This document shows, piece by piece, positions 49,934 to 57,943 of a stretch of 64,000 bases of DNA (position 1 is its first letter; every line of letters starts with the position of its first letter). Source of the stretch: Mumia sp. ZJ1417 (lineage in GTDB: Bacteria > Actinomycetota > Actinomycetes > Propionibacteriales > Nocardioidaceae); NCBI RefSeq assembly GCF_014127285.1, contig NZ_CP059901.1, forward strand, positions 372,001 to 436,000, given 5' to 3'. The notes below the pieces were generated by a model. That model worked only from the letters and a program-made list of their open reading frames with translations. It did no database searches and was not told the DNA's origin. The translations under genes and the position numbers were made by a program.

Positions 49934-50896
49934 TTACTTGCAGAAGGGCTCCACCCCCATCGCGCTCAGCAGACCGTGGACGACGTGGTCCTTGAAGTAC
50001 GCGTCGCCCTCCAGCGGCGCGTCGGTCCAGGCGGCGACGTCGTGACCGAGCGTGGTGAGCCAGGATTTTCCGCCGTCGTAGTACTGGCACCAGCTCACGA
50101 GGTGCTTGTCGCCGTGGCCGGGGTGGCCGGACGCGCGCTCGGGTGTCGAGCTCGTCTTGGCGTCGACCTTGGCGAGCTCGCGTACGAAGCTGGGGACCGG
50201 CTCGAGGTTGTACCACTCGTCGGTGAACGCCCACGTGCGTGGGAGGTTCTTGGTGGAGACGTCCTTCCTGTCCAGGGTCTGTACCGTGCCCGGCCGGTTC
50301 GGTCTGTGATCGTAGAAGTTCGTCCCGCCGAGGAGGCCCTCGTACCAGGGCCAGTTGTACTCGGCGCCGAACGCGTTGTGGATGCCGACGAACCCGCCGC
50401 CGCCGCGGACGTACTGACGCAGGTTCGTCTGGGCAGTGTCGTCGAGCGTGTCACGGTTGGAGCTCAAGAACACGACGGCCTGGTACTTGCTGAGGCCCGA
50501 GAAGCGGCTGACGTCCTCGGTCCAGTCGACCGTGATGCCCTGCTCCTCGGCCCACGCCTTGAGGCCGCGCTGCGCAACGTTGTCTTCGCCCAGGGGCGGA
50601 TTGAGTCCGGGGGCGAGAGGTGTCCCGAGGTGGGCGTGGCGGGGGCCTGCGGTCCGACTGTAGATGAGGATCCGCTTCGTCTCCCCCTCGGTGTAGCCGT
50701 TGCCCCAGTCGTTGTAGCACTCCGGGTCGACCCCGCGGCAGACGCCGTAGTCGGTGATCGCGTCGGTGTATATCGCCTCGGCGTTTGTCGAGCCGCCTCC
50801 GTGACCGTGACCGGCCGGGCTGAAGGCCGCGACGGCTGCGACGGTGGCCGCCGCGCTCGTGACGGCCGACAGGGCGGCGGTGAGTTTGCCTCTCAT
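49934..50896 (-). CDS. Secreted ThuA-like (type 1 glutamine amidotransferase fold) protein
   Basis: A 320-residue exported protein with a signal (about 1-28). A ThuA-like fold follows: 'ETKRILIYSRTAGPRHAHLG', 'YQAVVFLSSNRDTL', 'RGGGGFVGIHNAFG', 'WPWYEGLLGG' and 'PRTWAFTDEWYNL'. ThuA of Sinorhizobium acts in trehalose/trehalulose use, and secreted members occur beside glycoside and quinoprotein dehydrogenases; the exact reaction is uncertain. It is co-directional with the quinoprotein gene upstream but separated by a terminator and a palindrome, so it has its own promoter. Confidence 0.8.
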   Translation of the reverse strand: MRGKLTAALSAVTSAAATVAAVAAFSPAGHGHGGGSTNAEAIYTDAITDYGVCRGVDPECYNDWGNGYTEGETKRILIYSRTAGPRHAHLGTPLAPGLNPPLGEDNVAQRGLKAWAEEQGITVDWTEDVSRFSGLSKYQAVVFLSSNRDTLDDTAQTNLRQYVRGGGGFVGIHNAFGAEYNWPWYEGLLGGTNFYDHRPNRPGTVQTLDRKDVSTKNLPRTWAFTDEWYNLEPVPSFVRELAKVDAKTSSTPERASGHPGHGDKHLVSWCQYYDGGKSWLTTLGHDVAAWTDAPLEGDAYFKDHVVHGLLSAMGVEPFCK

Positions 50897-50930
50897 GATG
50901 AGGGACTCCGTTCCATTAGATGGTTTAAAA

Positions 50931-50947
50931 GGTCCACTGCATGGACC
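50931..50947. promoter_or_regulatory. Palindrome upstream of the ThuA-like gene
   Basis: GGTCCA-CTGCA-TGGACC is a perfect 6-5-6 palindrome 35 bases before the ATG (minus strand). Likely an operator in the ThuA promoter. Confidence 0.45.
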
Positions 50948-51030
50948 TGAGGTTAGCGGCGAGCTTTGACTCCCCGCAAGGGTTTGCCGTGACCTAATTC
51001 ACGAAGTGGATCGGTAGATCCACTAGACGG

Positions 51031-51075
51031 CAATGGGTTGCCGGACATGCGCTAGGCATGACCGGCAACCCATTG
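51031..51075 (-). terminator. Terminator of the quinoprotein gene
   Basis: caatgggttgccgg (51031-51044) and ccggcaacccattg (51062-51075) form a perfect 14-base stem with a 17-base loop, 8 bases after the quinoprotein stop. Confidence 0.8.
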
Positions 51076-51082
51076 CGGTTCG

Positions 51083-53800
51083 CTACTTGACGACCAGTGC
51101 GGCCGTCGTGGAGGCCAGCTGCTTCTGTACCCCCTTACTGAGGAAGTTCGCCACCAGCGTCAGCGGCACGTCGCGACCTTCCGGCACGTTGTTGTCGAGA
51201 TCGGCCTTGTCGAACTGGACGACCAGCCTCGTCCCTCCTGACGTGCCCTTCCACGGCCAGGCGCTCGCGACCGTGCGCACCTTCGTCGCCTTGACCGGGG
51301 TCTTCGAGAGAGGCGTCAGCAGAACGGCGTCACCGTCGTAGACGTAGCCGCGCGGCACGTCGAGCACGGCGGTGACCGTGCCGCGCACGCCGGTGAAGAC
51401 CCCCGTCGCCGACCCGAGGCGCAGCGAGCTCGGCACGAACGTCAGTGCACCCGGTCGGTCCTGGGGCTCGAGGTAGACCTCGATCTTGCCCGCTGGGCGC
51501 GGATCGGTGCAGTCGTTGAAGAAGTACTCGCCCGCCCGGTCGAAGGTGTGCTTGTACGTCTCGCCCGGCTTGAGCCGCGGGTTGAACTCTCCCTCGAAGT
51601 ACTGCGTTGCGCAGTGCTCCAGCTTGTTCGGGAAGTTCGGGAAGGTCTCCGCGCCCGGGTTGCGGAACGTGACGGTCGTCCCGACAGGGACGCGCAGGTG
51701 CGTCGGCGCCATCCCGCGCTGAGAGGTGCTGTCCTGCGCAGCGGCGGTGTCCGTGGTGCGGTCCACACGACCGAGCAGCACGGTGTTGTCCACCGTGTCG
51801 CCCTCGACCGGGTTGCCCTGCACGGGCCGGCGGATCGTCAGCGGAGCGGTGTCGGGGCCCTCCTGGCTGCCGGACTCGGTCGTGTACTTGCCGCCGAGCT
51901 TGAACGCCCAGAGGGAGTCGCCCTGGGTGACCGAGCCTCCGTACGGGTTGGTCGAGCCTGCGGCGAGCACGGCGACATACTGCTCACCGTCGATCTCGTA
52001 GGTGATCGGGGCGGCTGCGATGCCCGAGCCGGTCTGGAAGTCCCAGAGCGCCTTCCCGTTGGTGGCGTCCATCGCAAGGAGGTTGCCGCTGGCCTGTCCG
52101 ACGAACAGGAGGTTGCTCGCCGTGGTCAGCGGACCCTGGCCGTGGGCCATGTCCGTGCCGAGGTGGTTCTTCCACCTCACCTTGCCGCTCGACGCGTCGT
52201 ACGCCAGTATGCCGCCGGTCTGGTACTGGCCGATCGCCCTCTGGCCGTTAGAGCTGGCCCCGTTCCAGTGCGCGACCGGGTTGGTCCCGTACGGGAAGTA
52301 CACGAGGTTCGTCCGGTGGCTGTACGAGTGGTTCGACCAGTCGCCGCCGCCGTTCGGGCTGGTGGTCGACAGGATCGGCAGGTCCCACTGGGGGTCATAC
52401 ATGCAGCCTTCGCGGTGATCCTGCCCCTTCGGGTACGTCAGGAACGGCTCGTCTGCCTTGACGTAGCTGTCCGGGTTGAAGACGAGGCGACCATCCTCGT
52501 TGGGCTGGTAGCCGTTGTAGTTCGGCACGCCTCGCCACGGGTCGCCGGGGATGTTCTTCGGTTCGAGCTTCTGCCATACGACGCACTCGGGCAGCAGGTT
52601 CTCCTTGGGGAAGGGTTGCGTCGCCGCGTGGTTCTGGCGGGAGTCGGTGATCATCGGCTTCTCGACGACGGGGAGCACCGGCTTGCCGTTGGTGCGGTCC
52701 AGGACGAACTGGTGTCCGGACTTGCTGCCGTAGAAGACGACCTTCCGCTTCTTCCCGGCGACCTTGATGTCGGCGAGCGTCGGCGGATGGACGTTGTCCA
52801 TGTCCCAGACGTCGTGACGGATCGACTGGTAGTGCCACTTGTACGCCCCGGTCGTCATGTCGACGGCCACCATCGTGCTGGAGAACAGGTTGTCGCCCGG
52901 CCGGTTCGAACCGTCCTGTGAGCTGTTGCAGCTCCGCGCGTTGCCGAAGGTCATGTAGTACATGCCGAGCTCGGGGTCGACGGCTCCATGCATCCAGGGC
53001 GTCGAACCGCCCTCGAGTGAACAGTCGGTGCCGTCGGGCAGCCCCGGACCCCATGTGTCTCCAGCGACGACGGAGTTCCCGTTGACGTCGGTGAAGACGG
53101 CGCCGCGGTCCGGACCGCCGAAGAAGTGCCACAGGTAGGTGCCGTCGCTGGCGTCGAGCGCGACAACGGCGGCGCGATCGCCGTTGGCTGCGTGCGCATA
53201 GACGATGCCGTCGTGGTAGACGGTCGCGACGCGGTCGATGTTGCCGAGATCCTCGCCGTTCGGCCCCTTGGGCTCGACGACCCAGGCCTGCTCGCCGGTC
53301 TTCTGGTCGAGGGCGACGACCCGCTCGCTGCCGAGCGTGAAGATCTTGCCGTCGCCGGCCGAGACGCCACGGCGTGTGCCGGCTGCCGGGAAGCCGGTCG
53401 GCTCCCACTTCCACCGAGAGTCACCCGACTTGCCGTCGATCGCGATCACACCGCCGCTGGGAGTGTCGGTGTAGATCACGCCATCGACCACGATGGGCGT
53501 CGTCTGCTGCCCGACGTCGTCGGAGGCCGGCGCGACCGCGGAGACGTTCGTACGCCATGCGGGGCCGAGCGTGTCGAGATTGTGCTTGTTGATCTGCGTC
53601 AAGCTCGAGTAGTGCTGGTTGCCCAGGTTCCCGCCGACGGTGGGCATGTCCGCCCCGGCTGGTTCGACGCCGGTCAGGCCGGGTGGTGAGCTGCGTTCGG
53701 AAGCGATCACGAGGCCGGCGGCCGGGGAGGCAGCCAGCGTCACCGTGAGCACCGTCCCGAGCACCGCCGCAGTCCGCCTCTTCATCAGAGGTTTGCGCAT
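51083..53800 (-). CDS. Secreted PQQ-type quinoprotein dehydrogenase with C-terminal cupredoxin-like domain
   Basis: A 905-residue exported protein. After a signal (about 1-30), an eight-bladed quinoprotein propeller (about 50-640) shows repeated Trp-docking blades ('SGGVIAIDGKSGDSRWKWEP', 'SGKVRWKNHLG', 'NGKALWDFQTGSG'). It is followed by a cupredoxin-like domain (about 700-800, 'LRVPVGTTVTFRNPGAETFP', 'AGEYFFNDCTDPRPAGKIEV') and a final beta domain. The cupredoxin keeps His ('LEHC') and Cys but lacks the usual CxxH..M ligands. No adjacent-Cys pair typical of ethanol dehydrogenases is seen. An extracellular PQQ alcohol/aldehyde dehydrogenase is likely. AAGGAG precedes the ATG. Confidence 0.82.
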   Translation of the reverse strand: MRKPLMKRRTAAVLGTVLTVTLAASPAAGLVIASERSSPPGLTGVEPAGADMPTVGGNLGNQHYSSLTQINKHNLDTLGPAWRTNVSAVAPASDDVGQQTTPIVVDGVIYTDTPSGGVIAIDGKSGDSRWKWEPTGFPAAGTRRGVSAGDGKIFTLGSERVVALDQKTGEQAWVVEPKGPNGEDLGNIDRVATVYHDGIVYAHAANGDRAAVVALDASDGTYLWHFFGGPDRGAVFTDVNGNSVVAGDTWGPGLPDGTDCSLEGGSTPWMHGAVDPELGMYYMTFGNARSCNSSQDGSNRPGDNLFSSTMVAVDMTTGAYKWHYQSIRHDVWDMDNVHPPTLADIKVAGKKRKVVFYGSKSGHQFVLDRTNGKPVLPVVEKPMITDSRQNHAATQPFPKENLLPECVVWQKLEPKNIPGDPWRGVPNYNGYQPNEDGRLVFNPDSYVKADEPFLTYPKGQDHREGCMYDPQWDLPILSTTSPNGGGDWSNHSYSHRTNLVYFPYGTNPVAHWNGASSNGQRAIGQYQTGGILAYDASSGKVRWKNHLGTDMAHGQGPLTTASNLLFVGQASGNLLAMDATNGKALWDFQTGSGIAAAPITYEIDGEQYVAVLAAGSTNPYGGSVTQGDSLWAFKLGGKYTTESGSQEGPDTAPLTIRRPVQGNPVEGDTVDNTVLLGRVDRTTDTAAAQDSTSQRGMAPTHLRVPVGTTVTFRNPGAETFPNFPNKLEHCATQYFEGEFNPRLKPGETYKHTFDRAGEYFFNDCTDPRPAGKIEVYLEPQDRPGALTFVPSSLRLGSATGVFTGVRGTVTAVLDVPRGYVYDGDAVLLTPLSKTPVKATKVRTVASAWPWKGTSGGTRLVVQFDKADLDNNVPEGRDVPLTLVANFLSKGVQKQLASTTAALVVK

Positions 53801-53889
53801 CCTAGTTTCTCCTTGTCGGTCCGACGGGTCCCTCCCCGTCCGCCCGCGAGCTGCGAGCGCCCGGCCGGTACGACGATCCATCTAGCGGT

Positions 53890-53902
53890 TTGGTCAGACC
53901 GA
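53890..53902. promoter_or_regulatory. Palindrome upstream of the quinoprotein gene
   Basis: TTGGTCAGACCGA contains GGTC-A-GACC, the form of many GntR-family operators (TTGGTC-N-GACCAA). It is about 90 bases before the quinoprotein ATG. Confidence 0.35.
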
Positions 53903-54027
53903 CTGGTGACTCGCACCGTAGTAGTCTCGACCGGTGGCTGGCAAGCACACCGGCCTCGCGAGCCCGGCGGTGACGAGTGCGGACGTCAGCACGACCGCCT
54001 GGAGCCTGAGCCGCACCGACGGTCGAT

Positions 54028-54172
54028 CTACATCCCGGGGACGGTGACCGGCAGCCCGGCGTCGAGTGCGACCAAACGCCCGAGCCCGGTGGTCTCGAGC
54101 AGCGATTGGACGACCGTCGCGCCGAGGGTCTGGACGGGCACGTCGAGGAGCGCGCCCCCGTACCGGCCGACG
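54028..54172 (-). pseudogene. Short gene scar of unknown origin
   Basis: The minus strand has an open stretch of about 46 codons ending at TAG (54030-54028) with protein-like composition: 'RYGGALLDVPVQTLGATVV', 'SLLETTGLGRLVALD' and 'AGLPVTVPGM'. No start codon with a ribosome site precedes it. I do not recognise the family. The rest of 53801-54204 holds only the quinoprotein promoter. Confidence 0.25.
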
Positions 54173-54204
54173 GTCTACGCAGCGGGCGCAGACCACGATG
54201 TCGT

Positions 54205-55275
54205 TTATGCGTGACGGTGCGGGGTGGCGGGCGGCAGGAGCACGACCTTGGCCGCCACCCCGTCCCGCTGCGCCTTGACCGCCGCGTCGAACTCTTCGAG
54301 CCCGAAGGTGGTGACGAGCCGCTCCAGGGGGAGCAGCCCGTCCCGGTAGAGCGCGAGCAGCCTCGGGATGAGCTCGCCGGGCACCGCGTCTCCCTCGACG
54401 CAGCCTCGTATCTGAAGGCCGCGCAGCATCACGTCGCGCAGGTCGATCTCGCCGAGCGCCTTGCCCAGACCGACCAGGGCCGCGATGCCGCGCGGCGACA
54501 ACGTCGTGAGCATCTGGGCGATCACGTCGGCCCGGCCCGTCGTGTCGAGGGCGTGGGTGACGGGCGGGAGATCGTCGAGGCTCGCGTACGCCGTGGCGCC
54601 CAGGGACCGCGCGAGGGCACGCCGGGGCTCCAGCGGGTCCACGACGACGGTCTCTACGCCGACGGCGGTCGCGGTCGCCGCCGCCGCAGCGCCCACGCCG
54701 CCCGCGCCGACGACCAGGAGGCGGTCGCCGGTCTGCGGGGCCAGGGTGTTGAGGACCGCGCCGGCGCCGGTGAGGAAGCCGCACCCCAAGGGCGCAGCGA
54801 GGTGCGCGGGCACGTCGGGGTCGATCCGGACGCACGACTGCGCCGGGGCGATCGCGTGGGACGCGAAGGACGACTGTCCGAAGAACGAGGCGAAGACCGG
54901 TCGGCCGCCGACAGTGAGGGTCGCCGAGCCATCCGGACGGCGGCCAGAGCTGTTGAGGTGAGGCGCCTGCAGGCAGTACGCGGGGTGGCCGGCGACGCAC
55001 TGCGGGCACTGGCCGCAGAACCGGAAGGAGATCACGACGCGGTCGCCGGGCGCGAGGGTGGTCACGCTGTCGCCGACGCGTTCGACGGTCCCGCACCCCT
55101 CGTGGCCGAGCACGGCGGGGGCACCCCGGAGCCCGGCCAGCGTCACGAGGTCGGTGTGGCACAGCCCGGTCGCCTCGATCCGTACGAGCACCTCGTCGGC
55201 GCCCGGGTCGTCGAGCTCGGCGGCGACGAGCGAGGCCGCGTCGTCGCCTCGGTGCAGCAGGACGCTCGTCCTCAC
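54205..55275 (-). CDS. Zinc-dependent NAD alcohol dehydrogenase (aryl-alcohol-dehydrogenase-like)
   Basis: A 356-residue MDR enzyme. Catalytic zinc ligands are Cys in 'TGLCHTDL', His-Glu in 'LGHEGCG' and Cys in 'PLGCGF'. The structural zinc site is 'CGQCPQCVAGHPAYC'. The NAD-binding motif 'VVGAGGVGAAA' follows, with an acidic residue after the second strand ('VVDPLEP'), favouring NAD. The family includes XylB and geraniol-type dehydrogenases. GTG 55275 overlaps the stop of the GXWXG/DUF4334 gene. The natural substrate is probably an aromatic or terpenoid alcohol, not provable from sequence. Confidence 0.88.
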   Translation of the reverse strand: MRTSVLLHRGDDAASLVAAELDDPGADEVLVRIEATGLCHTDLVTLAGLRGAPAVLGHEGCGTVERVGDSVTTLAPGDRVVISFRFCGQCPQCVAGHPAYCLQAPHLNSSGRRPDGSATLTVGGRPVFASFFGQSSFASHAIAPAQSCVRIDPDVPAHLAAPLGCGFLTGAGAVLNTLAPQTGDRLLVVGAGGVGAAAAATATAVGVETVVVDPLEPRRALARSLGATAYASLDDLPPVTHALDTTGRADVIAQMLTTLSPRGIAALVGLGKALGEIDLRDVMLRGLQIRGCVEGDAVPGELIPRLLALYRDGLLPLERLVTTFGLEEFDAAVKAQRDGVAAKVVLLPPATPHRHA

Positions 55276-55766
55276 TCCCGCTCCAGGCCGAAGTAGAAGT
55301 GTGCGCCGTCGGCTAGCACGAGCGCCGGCTTGCCGTTCATGATGCCCATCAGCGTGCTGTCGTCGACACGCTTGAAGTGGTCGAAGACCGGCATCCCGTC
55401 GTACACCATGGTCGCGGTGACCTCGCCGCGGAACTCGACGTTCCACAGACTCGCCTCGCCGTTGCCGGACGTGACGTCGGAGAACAGGTTGCCGTCGTCG
55501 TCGGCGCAGATCAGCGGTTGGGCCTCGTGCACCGAGGCGAAGCGCTTGCCGTGCCAACGGGTCTTGGTGAGCCTGCGCTCGATCGGGTGGCCGGTGGAGA
55601 AGGCGAAGCCCGTCCAGCTCCCCAGGATCTCGCCGGCGTCGACGGTCGCGAGGGCGGCCCAGAGTGCGTCGAGCGCCTCGGTGTCGACCGGGCCGTCGTG
55701 GGCGCGCAGTGCGTCCCACCGGTCTCGAACAGCGTGCGGTGTCACGGTCATGATGTGAACCCCCAT
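55272..55766 (-). CDS. GXWXG/DUF4334 domain protein
   Basis: A 164-residue protein with the GXWXG element 'ILGSWTGFAFSTGHP' followed by a DUF4334 domain ('WHGKRFASVHEAQPLICADD', 'GEVTATMVYDGMPVFDHFKR'). Function unknown; these proteins often stand beside alcohol dehydrogenases in actinobacteria. ATG 55766 is chosen because GAGGA lies 8 bases upstream; an inner ATG at 55751 is possible. Translationally coupled to the alcohol dehydrogenase gene. Confidence 0.8.
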   Translation of the reverse strand: MGVHIMTVTPHAVRDRWDALRAHDGPVDTEALDALWAALATVDAGEILGSWTGFAFSTGHPIERRLTKTRWHGKRFASVHEAQPLICADDDGNLFSDVTSGNGEASLWNVEFRGEVTATMVYDGMPVFDHFKRVDDSTLMGIMNGKPALVLADGAHFYFGLERE

Positions 55767-56091
55767 TAACAAATCCTCGGCTGACGCCTGACATTAGTGG
55801 GCATGCAGCCGTGGCGGAAGTGCTGAGCGGGGACTCGGCGTCACTCACGTCCTGGGGACGAGGGCCTCTGTCAGGACGGCGGTGAGCTCGCCGGCGGGGT
55901 GGACAGGCCAGGCCGTGGTGTGACGCGTCGGGGATGACCTCGAGGTGTCGCCTCGCCCGGGCGGTGTGCCGGATTTCTGTAGACGGTCCGGCATTCCGTA
56001 CTTCGGAACGGACTTGGGGTTACTCGCAGGTATTCCGTACGGTCGAGGGTGGGGCGCGCGAGGTGCGTGTCCTTCGTCATGAGGGAGTGCC
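55767..56091. promoter_or_regulatory. Divergent promoter region with TTCCG palindrome and repeats
   Basis: 325 bases without a gene. TTCCG-N5-CGGAA (55994-56008) is a perfect palindrome, and attccgtac is repeated at 55993-56001 and 56032-56040. These are candidate operators for the 3-hydroxyacyl-CoA dehydrogenase gene. No RNA gene is evident. Confidence 0.4.
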
Positions 56092-56937
56092 ATGGACAAG
56101 ATCGGTGTGGTCGGCTGCGGCCTGATGGGTGCGGGCATCGTGGAGGTGTGTGCGAGGTCGGGCGCCCATGTGATCGCGGTGGAGTCGTCTCCTGAGCGCG
56201 TGGAGGCGGGGCTGGCCCGGATCACGAAGTCGCTCGAGCGTGCTGAGTCGCGCGGCCGGATCGAGAGCGCGGCCGCCGTCCTCGAGCGCATCAGCATCGT
56301 CGAGGACATCAACGCGCTGCGCGACCGCGAGCTGGTCATCGAGGCGATCGTCGAGGACGAGGCTACGAAGGTCGCGCTCTTCAAGCAGCTCGATGCGCTC
56401 GTCGAGTCGCCGGACGCCATCCTCGCGTCCAACACGTCGTCGATCCCGATCATGAAGCTCGCGGTCGTGACCAGCCGGCCCGACAAGGTGCTCGGCATCC
56501 ACTTCTTCAACCCGGTCCCGGTGCTCTCGCTCGTCGAGCTGGTGCCGAGCCTGCTGACCAGCGAGAAGACCTCCCTGCAGGCGCGGGCGTTCGTCGAGTC
56601 CCAGCTCGGCAAGCACGCGATCGTCAGTCAGGACCGCGCCGGGTTCGTCGTCAACGCGCTGCTCATCCCGTTCGTCCTGTCGGCGATCCGGATGCTCGAG
56701 TCCGGCTTCGCGACGGCCGAGGACATCGACGAGGGCCTCGTCCGCGGTGCCGCGCACCCGCAGGGCCCGCTCGCCCTCGCCGACCTCATCGGTCTCGACA
56801 CGACCAAGGCGGTCGCCGAGTCGCTGTACGAGGAGTTCAAGGAGCCCCTCTATGCGTCGCCGCCGCTGCTCAACCGCATGGTCGACGCGGGTCTGCTCGG
56901 CCGCAAGACGGGGCGCGGCTTCCACACGTACGAGTGA
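56092..56937 (+). CDS. 3-hydroxyacyl-CoA (3-hydroxybutyryl-CoA) dehydrogenase
   Basis: A 281-residue enzyme: Rossmann motif 'GVVGCGLMGAGI', 'ASNTSSIPI', catalytic His in 'GIHFFNPVPVL', and C-terminal 'HPQGPLALADLIGLD' with 'GLLGRKTGRGFHTY'. Length and motifs match FadB2/PaaH-type enzymes, which oxidise 3-hydroxybutyryl-CoA or related acyl-CoAs with NAD(P). GAGGGAG precedes the ATG. It is a single gene ended by a nested hairpin; it may serve polyhydroxybutyrate, fatty-acid or aromatic degradation. Confidence 0.92.
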   Translation: MDKIGVVGCGLMGAGIVEVCARSGAHVIAVESSPERVEAGLARITKSLERAESRGRIESAAAVLERISIVEDINALRDRELVIEAIVEDEATKVALFKQLDALVESPDAILASNTSSIPIMKLAVVTSRPDKVLGIHFFNPVPVLSLVELVPSLLTSEKTSLQARAFVESQLGKHAIVSQDRAGFVVNALLIPFVLSAIRMLESGFATAEDIDEGLVRGAAHPQGPLALADLIGLDTTKAVAESLYEEFKEPLYASPPLLNRMVDAGLLGRKTGRGFHTYE

Positions 56938-56955
56938 GCCGTCCGGCCGGGCGCT

Positions 56956-57008
56956 GGCGGTGAGTACGGTCCTACGCGACGGGGTTGCGTAGGACTAGGG
57001 TCACCGCC
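56956..57008. terminator. Nested hairpin, bidirectional terminator
   Basis: Outer arms ggcggtga (56956-56963) / tcaccgcc (57001-57008) enclose inner arms gtcctacgc (56969-56977) / gcgtaggac (56987-56995). It lies between the 3-hydroxyacyl-CoA dehydrogenase and the convergent tandem ferredoxin-fold gene. Confidence 0.75.
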
Positions 57009-57026
57009 GGTCCCGCCCGGTGGGCG

Positions 57027-57623
57027 TCATCCCCGGCGCGAGGCGAACCACGGCTCGTGGAGGTCGAGGTAGGACGCGTCGGCCATCGCGGACTCCATGT
57101 CGGCACGGATCTCGGCCGGCATGTCCTGCTGCTCCCCACGCCGCGCCGACTCCTCGTCGGTGAACGCGACGGTCTCGGTGAACGTGCCGTCGTCGGAGAT
57201 CGCGAGCGAGGCGCCGATGATGTCCGGGCGGGCCTCGTGGAGCTGGTCGGTGTCGGTCATCATCGCCTTGAGCCGGTCGGCGTCGGAGACGCGACCCTGG
57301 ATGACCTGCACGAACCCGGCCTCGTCCGACCCGCCATCGAGCGCGACCGTCACATCGGTGCAGTCGTGGAACATCGGCTCGCCGTCGAACAGCATCCGCG
57401 TCCGCTCCCACCACGCGCTCTGCTCGCGGCTGCCGGAGTTGGATCGCGCGGACTCCTCGGAGTCGAACCGAACGACCGCCACGAACGTGCCGTCGTCGGT
57501 GAACCCGTATGTGCCGCCGAGCCAGCCGACGACCTCGTCGGCACGCTCCGTACGCCACTGCTCCATGGCCGCGCGCATCTCGTCCTGGCGGCTGCACGGA
57601 CCCTGGATGACCTGGATGAACAT
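57027..57623 (-). CDS. Tandem dimeric alpha/beta-barrel (ABM-like) protein, function unknown
   Basis: A 198-residue protein made of two homologous halves: 'MFIQVIQGPCSRQDEMR' ... 'GFTDDGTFVAVVRFDSEESA' and 'GFVQVIQGRVSDADRLK' ... 'AISDDGTFTETVAFTDEESA'. Each half fits a ferredoxin-like antibiotic-biosynthesis-monooxygenase-type fold, so one chain can form the usual dimer by itself. No catalytic residues can be assigned. ATG 57623 follows GAGGGAG; a much longer reading upstream has no support. Confidence 0.75.
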   Translation of the reverse strand: MFIQVIQGPCSRQDEMRAAMEQWRTERADEVVGWLGGTYGFTDDGTFVAVVRFDSEESARSNSGSREQSAWWERTRMLFDGEPMFHDCTDVTVALDGGSDEAGFVQVIQGRVSDADRLKAMMTDTDQLHEARPDIIGASLAISDDGTFTETVAFTDEESARRGEQQDMPAEIRADMESAMADASYLDLHEPWFASRRG

Positions 57624-57690
57624 ACGTGTCTCCCTCGCTGATCCGAGACCGTCGGGGGACACTCCGACCGTAACCCCGGAGGGGTCGTCC

Positions 57691-57825
57691 TTACTCGGGG
57701 ATGCGAGGTTCGGTCTCCGGCGGCTCGTCGTGCGGGGGGACGTCGCCGGGTTCGGGATCGAGGCTCGGGACGACGTCCGGCTCGATCGTGTCAGGGTCCT
57801 CGGGGTCTGTGGTGGGAATCGACAT
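57691..57825 (-). CDS. Small acidic, proline-rich protein (44 residues)
   Basis: Reads MSIPTTDPEDPDTIEPD, then 'PSLDPEPGDVPPHDEPPETE' and 'PRIPE' to a TAA. About a quarter of the residues are Pro and a quarter Asp/Glu, so it should be disordered. Short Asp-Pro-rich proteins like this are often unannotated in actinobacteria. No good ribosome site is seen, so the call rests on codon pattern and composition. Confidence 0.5.
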   Translation of the reverse strand: MSIPTTDPEDPDTIEPDVVPSLDPEPGDVPPHDEPPETEPRIPE

Positions 57826-57943
57826 GGGCGAGCGGTACCCGGTCCGTCGAGCGGCAAACCGCGGCTGTGGCCCGCCGACCGTAGCTGCGGTCGCGAGGTG
57901 GACCCGCCTTCCGCGAGGACATCGAACCCGTCTCCGTCGCCCC

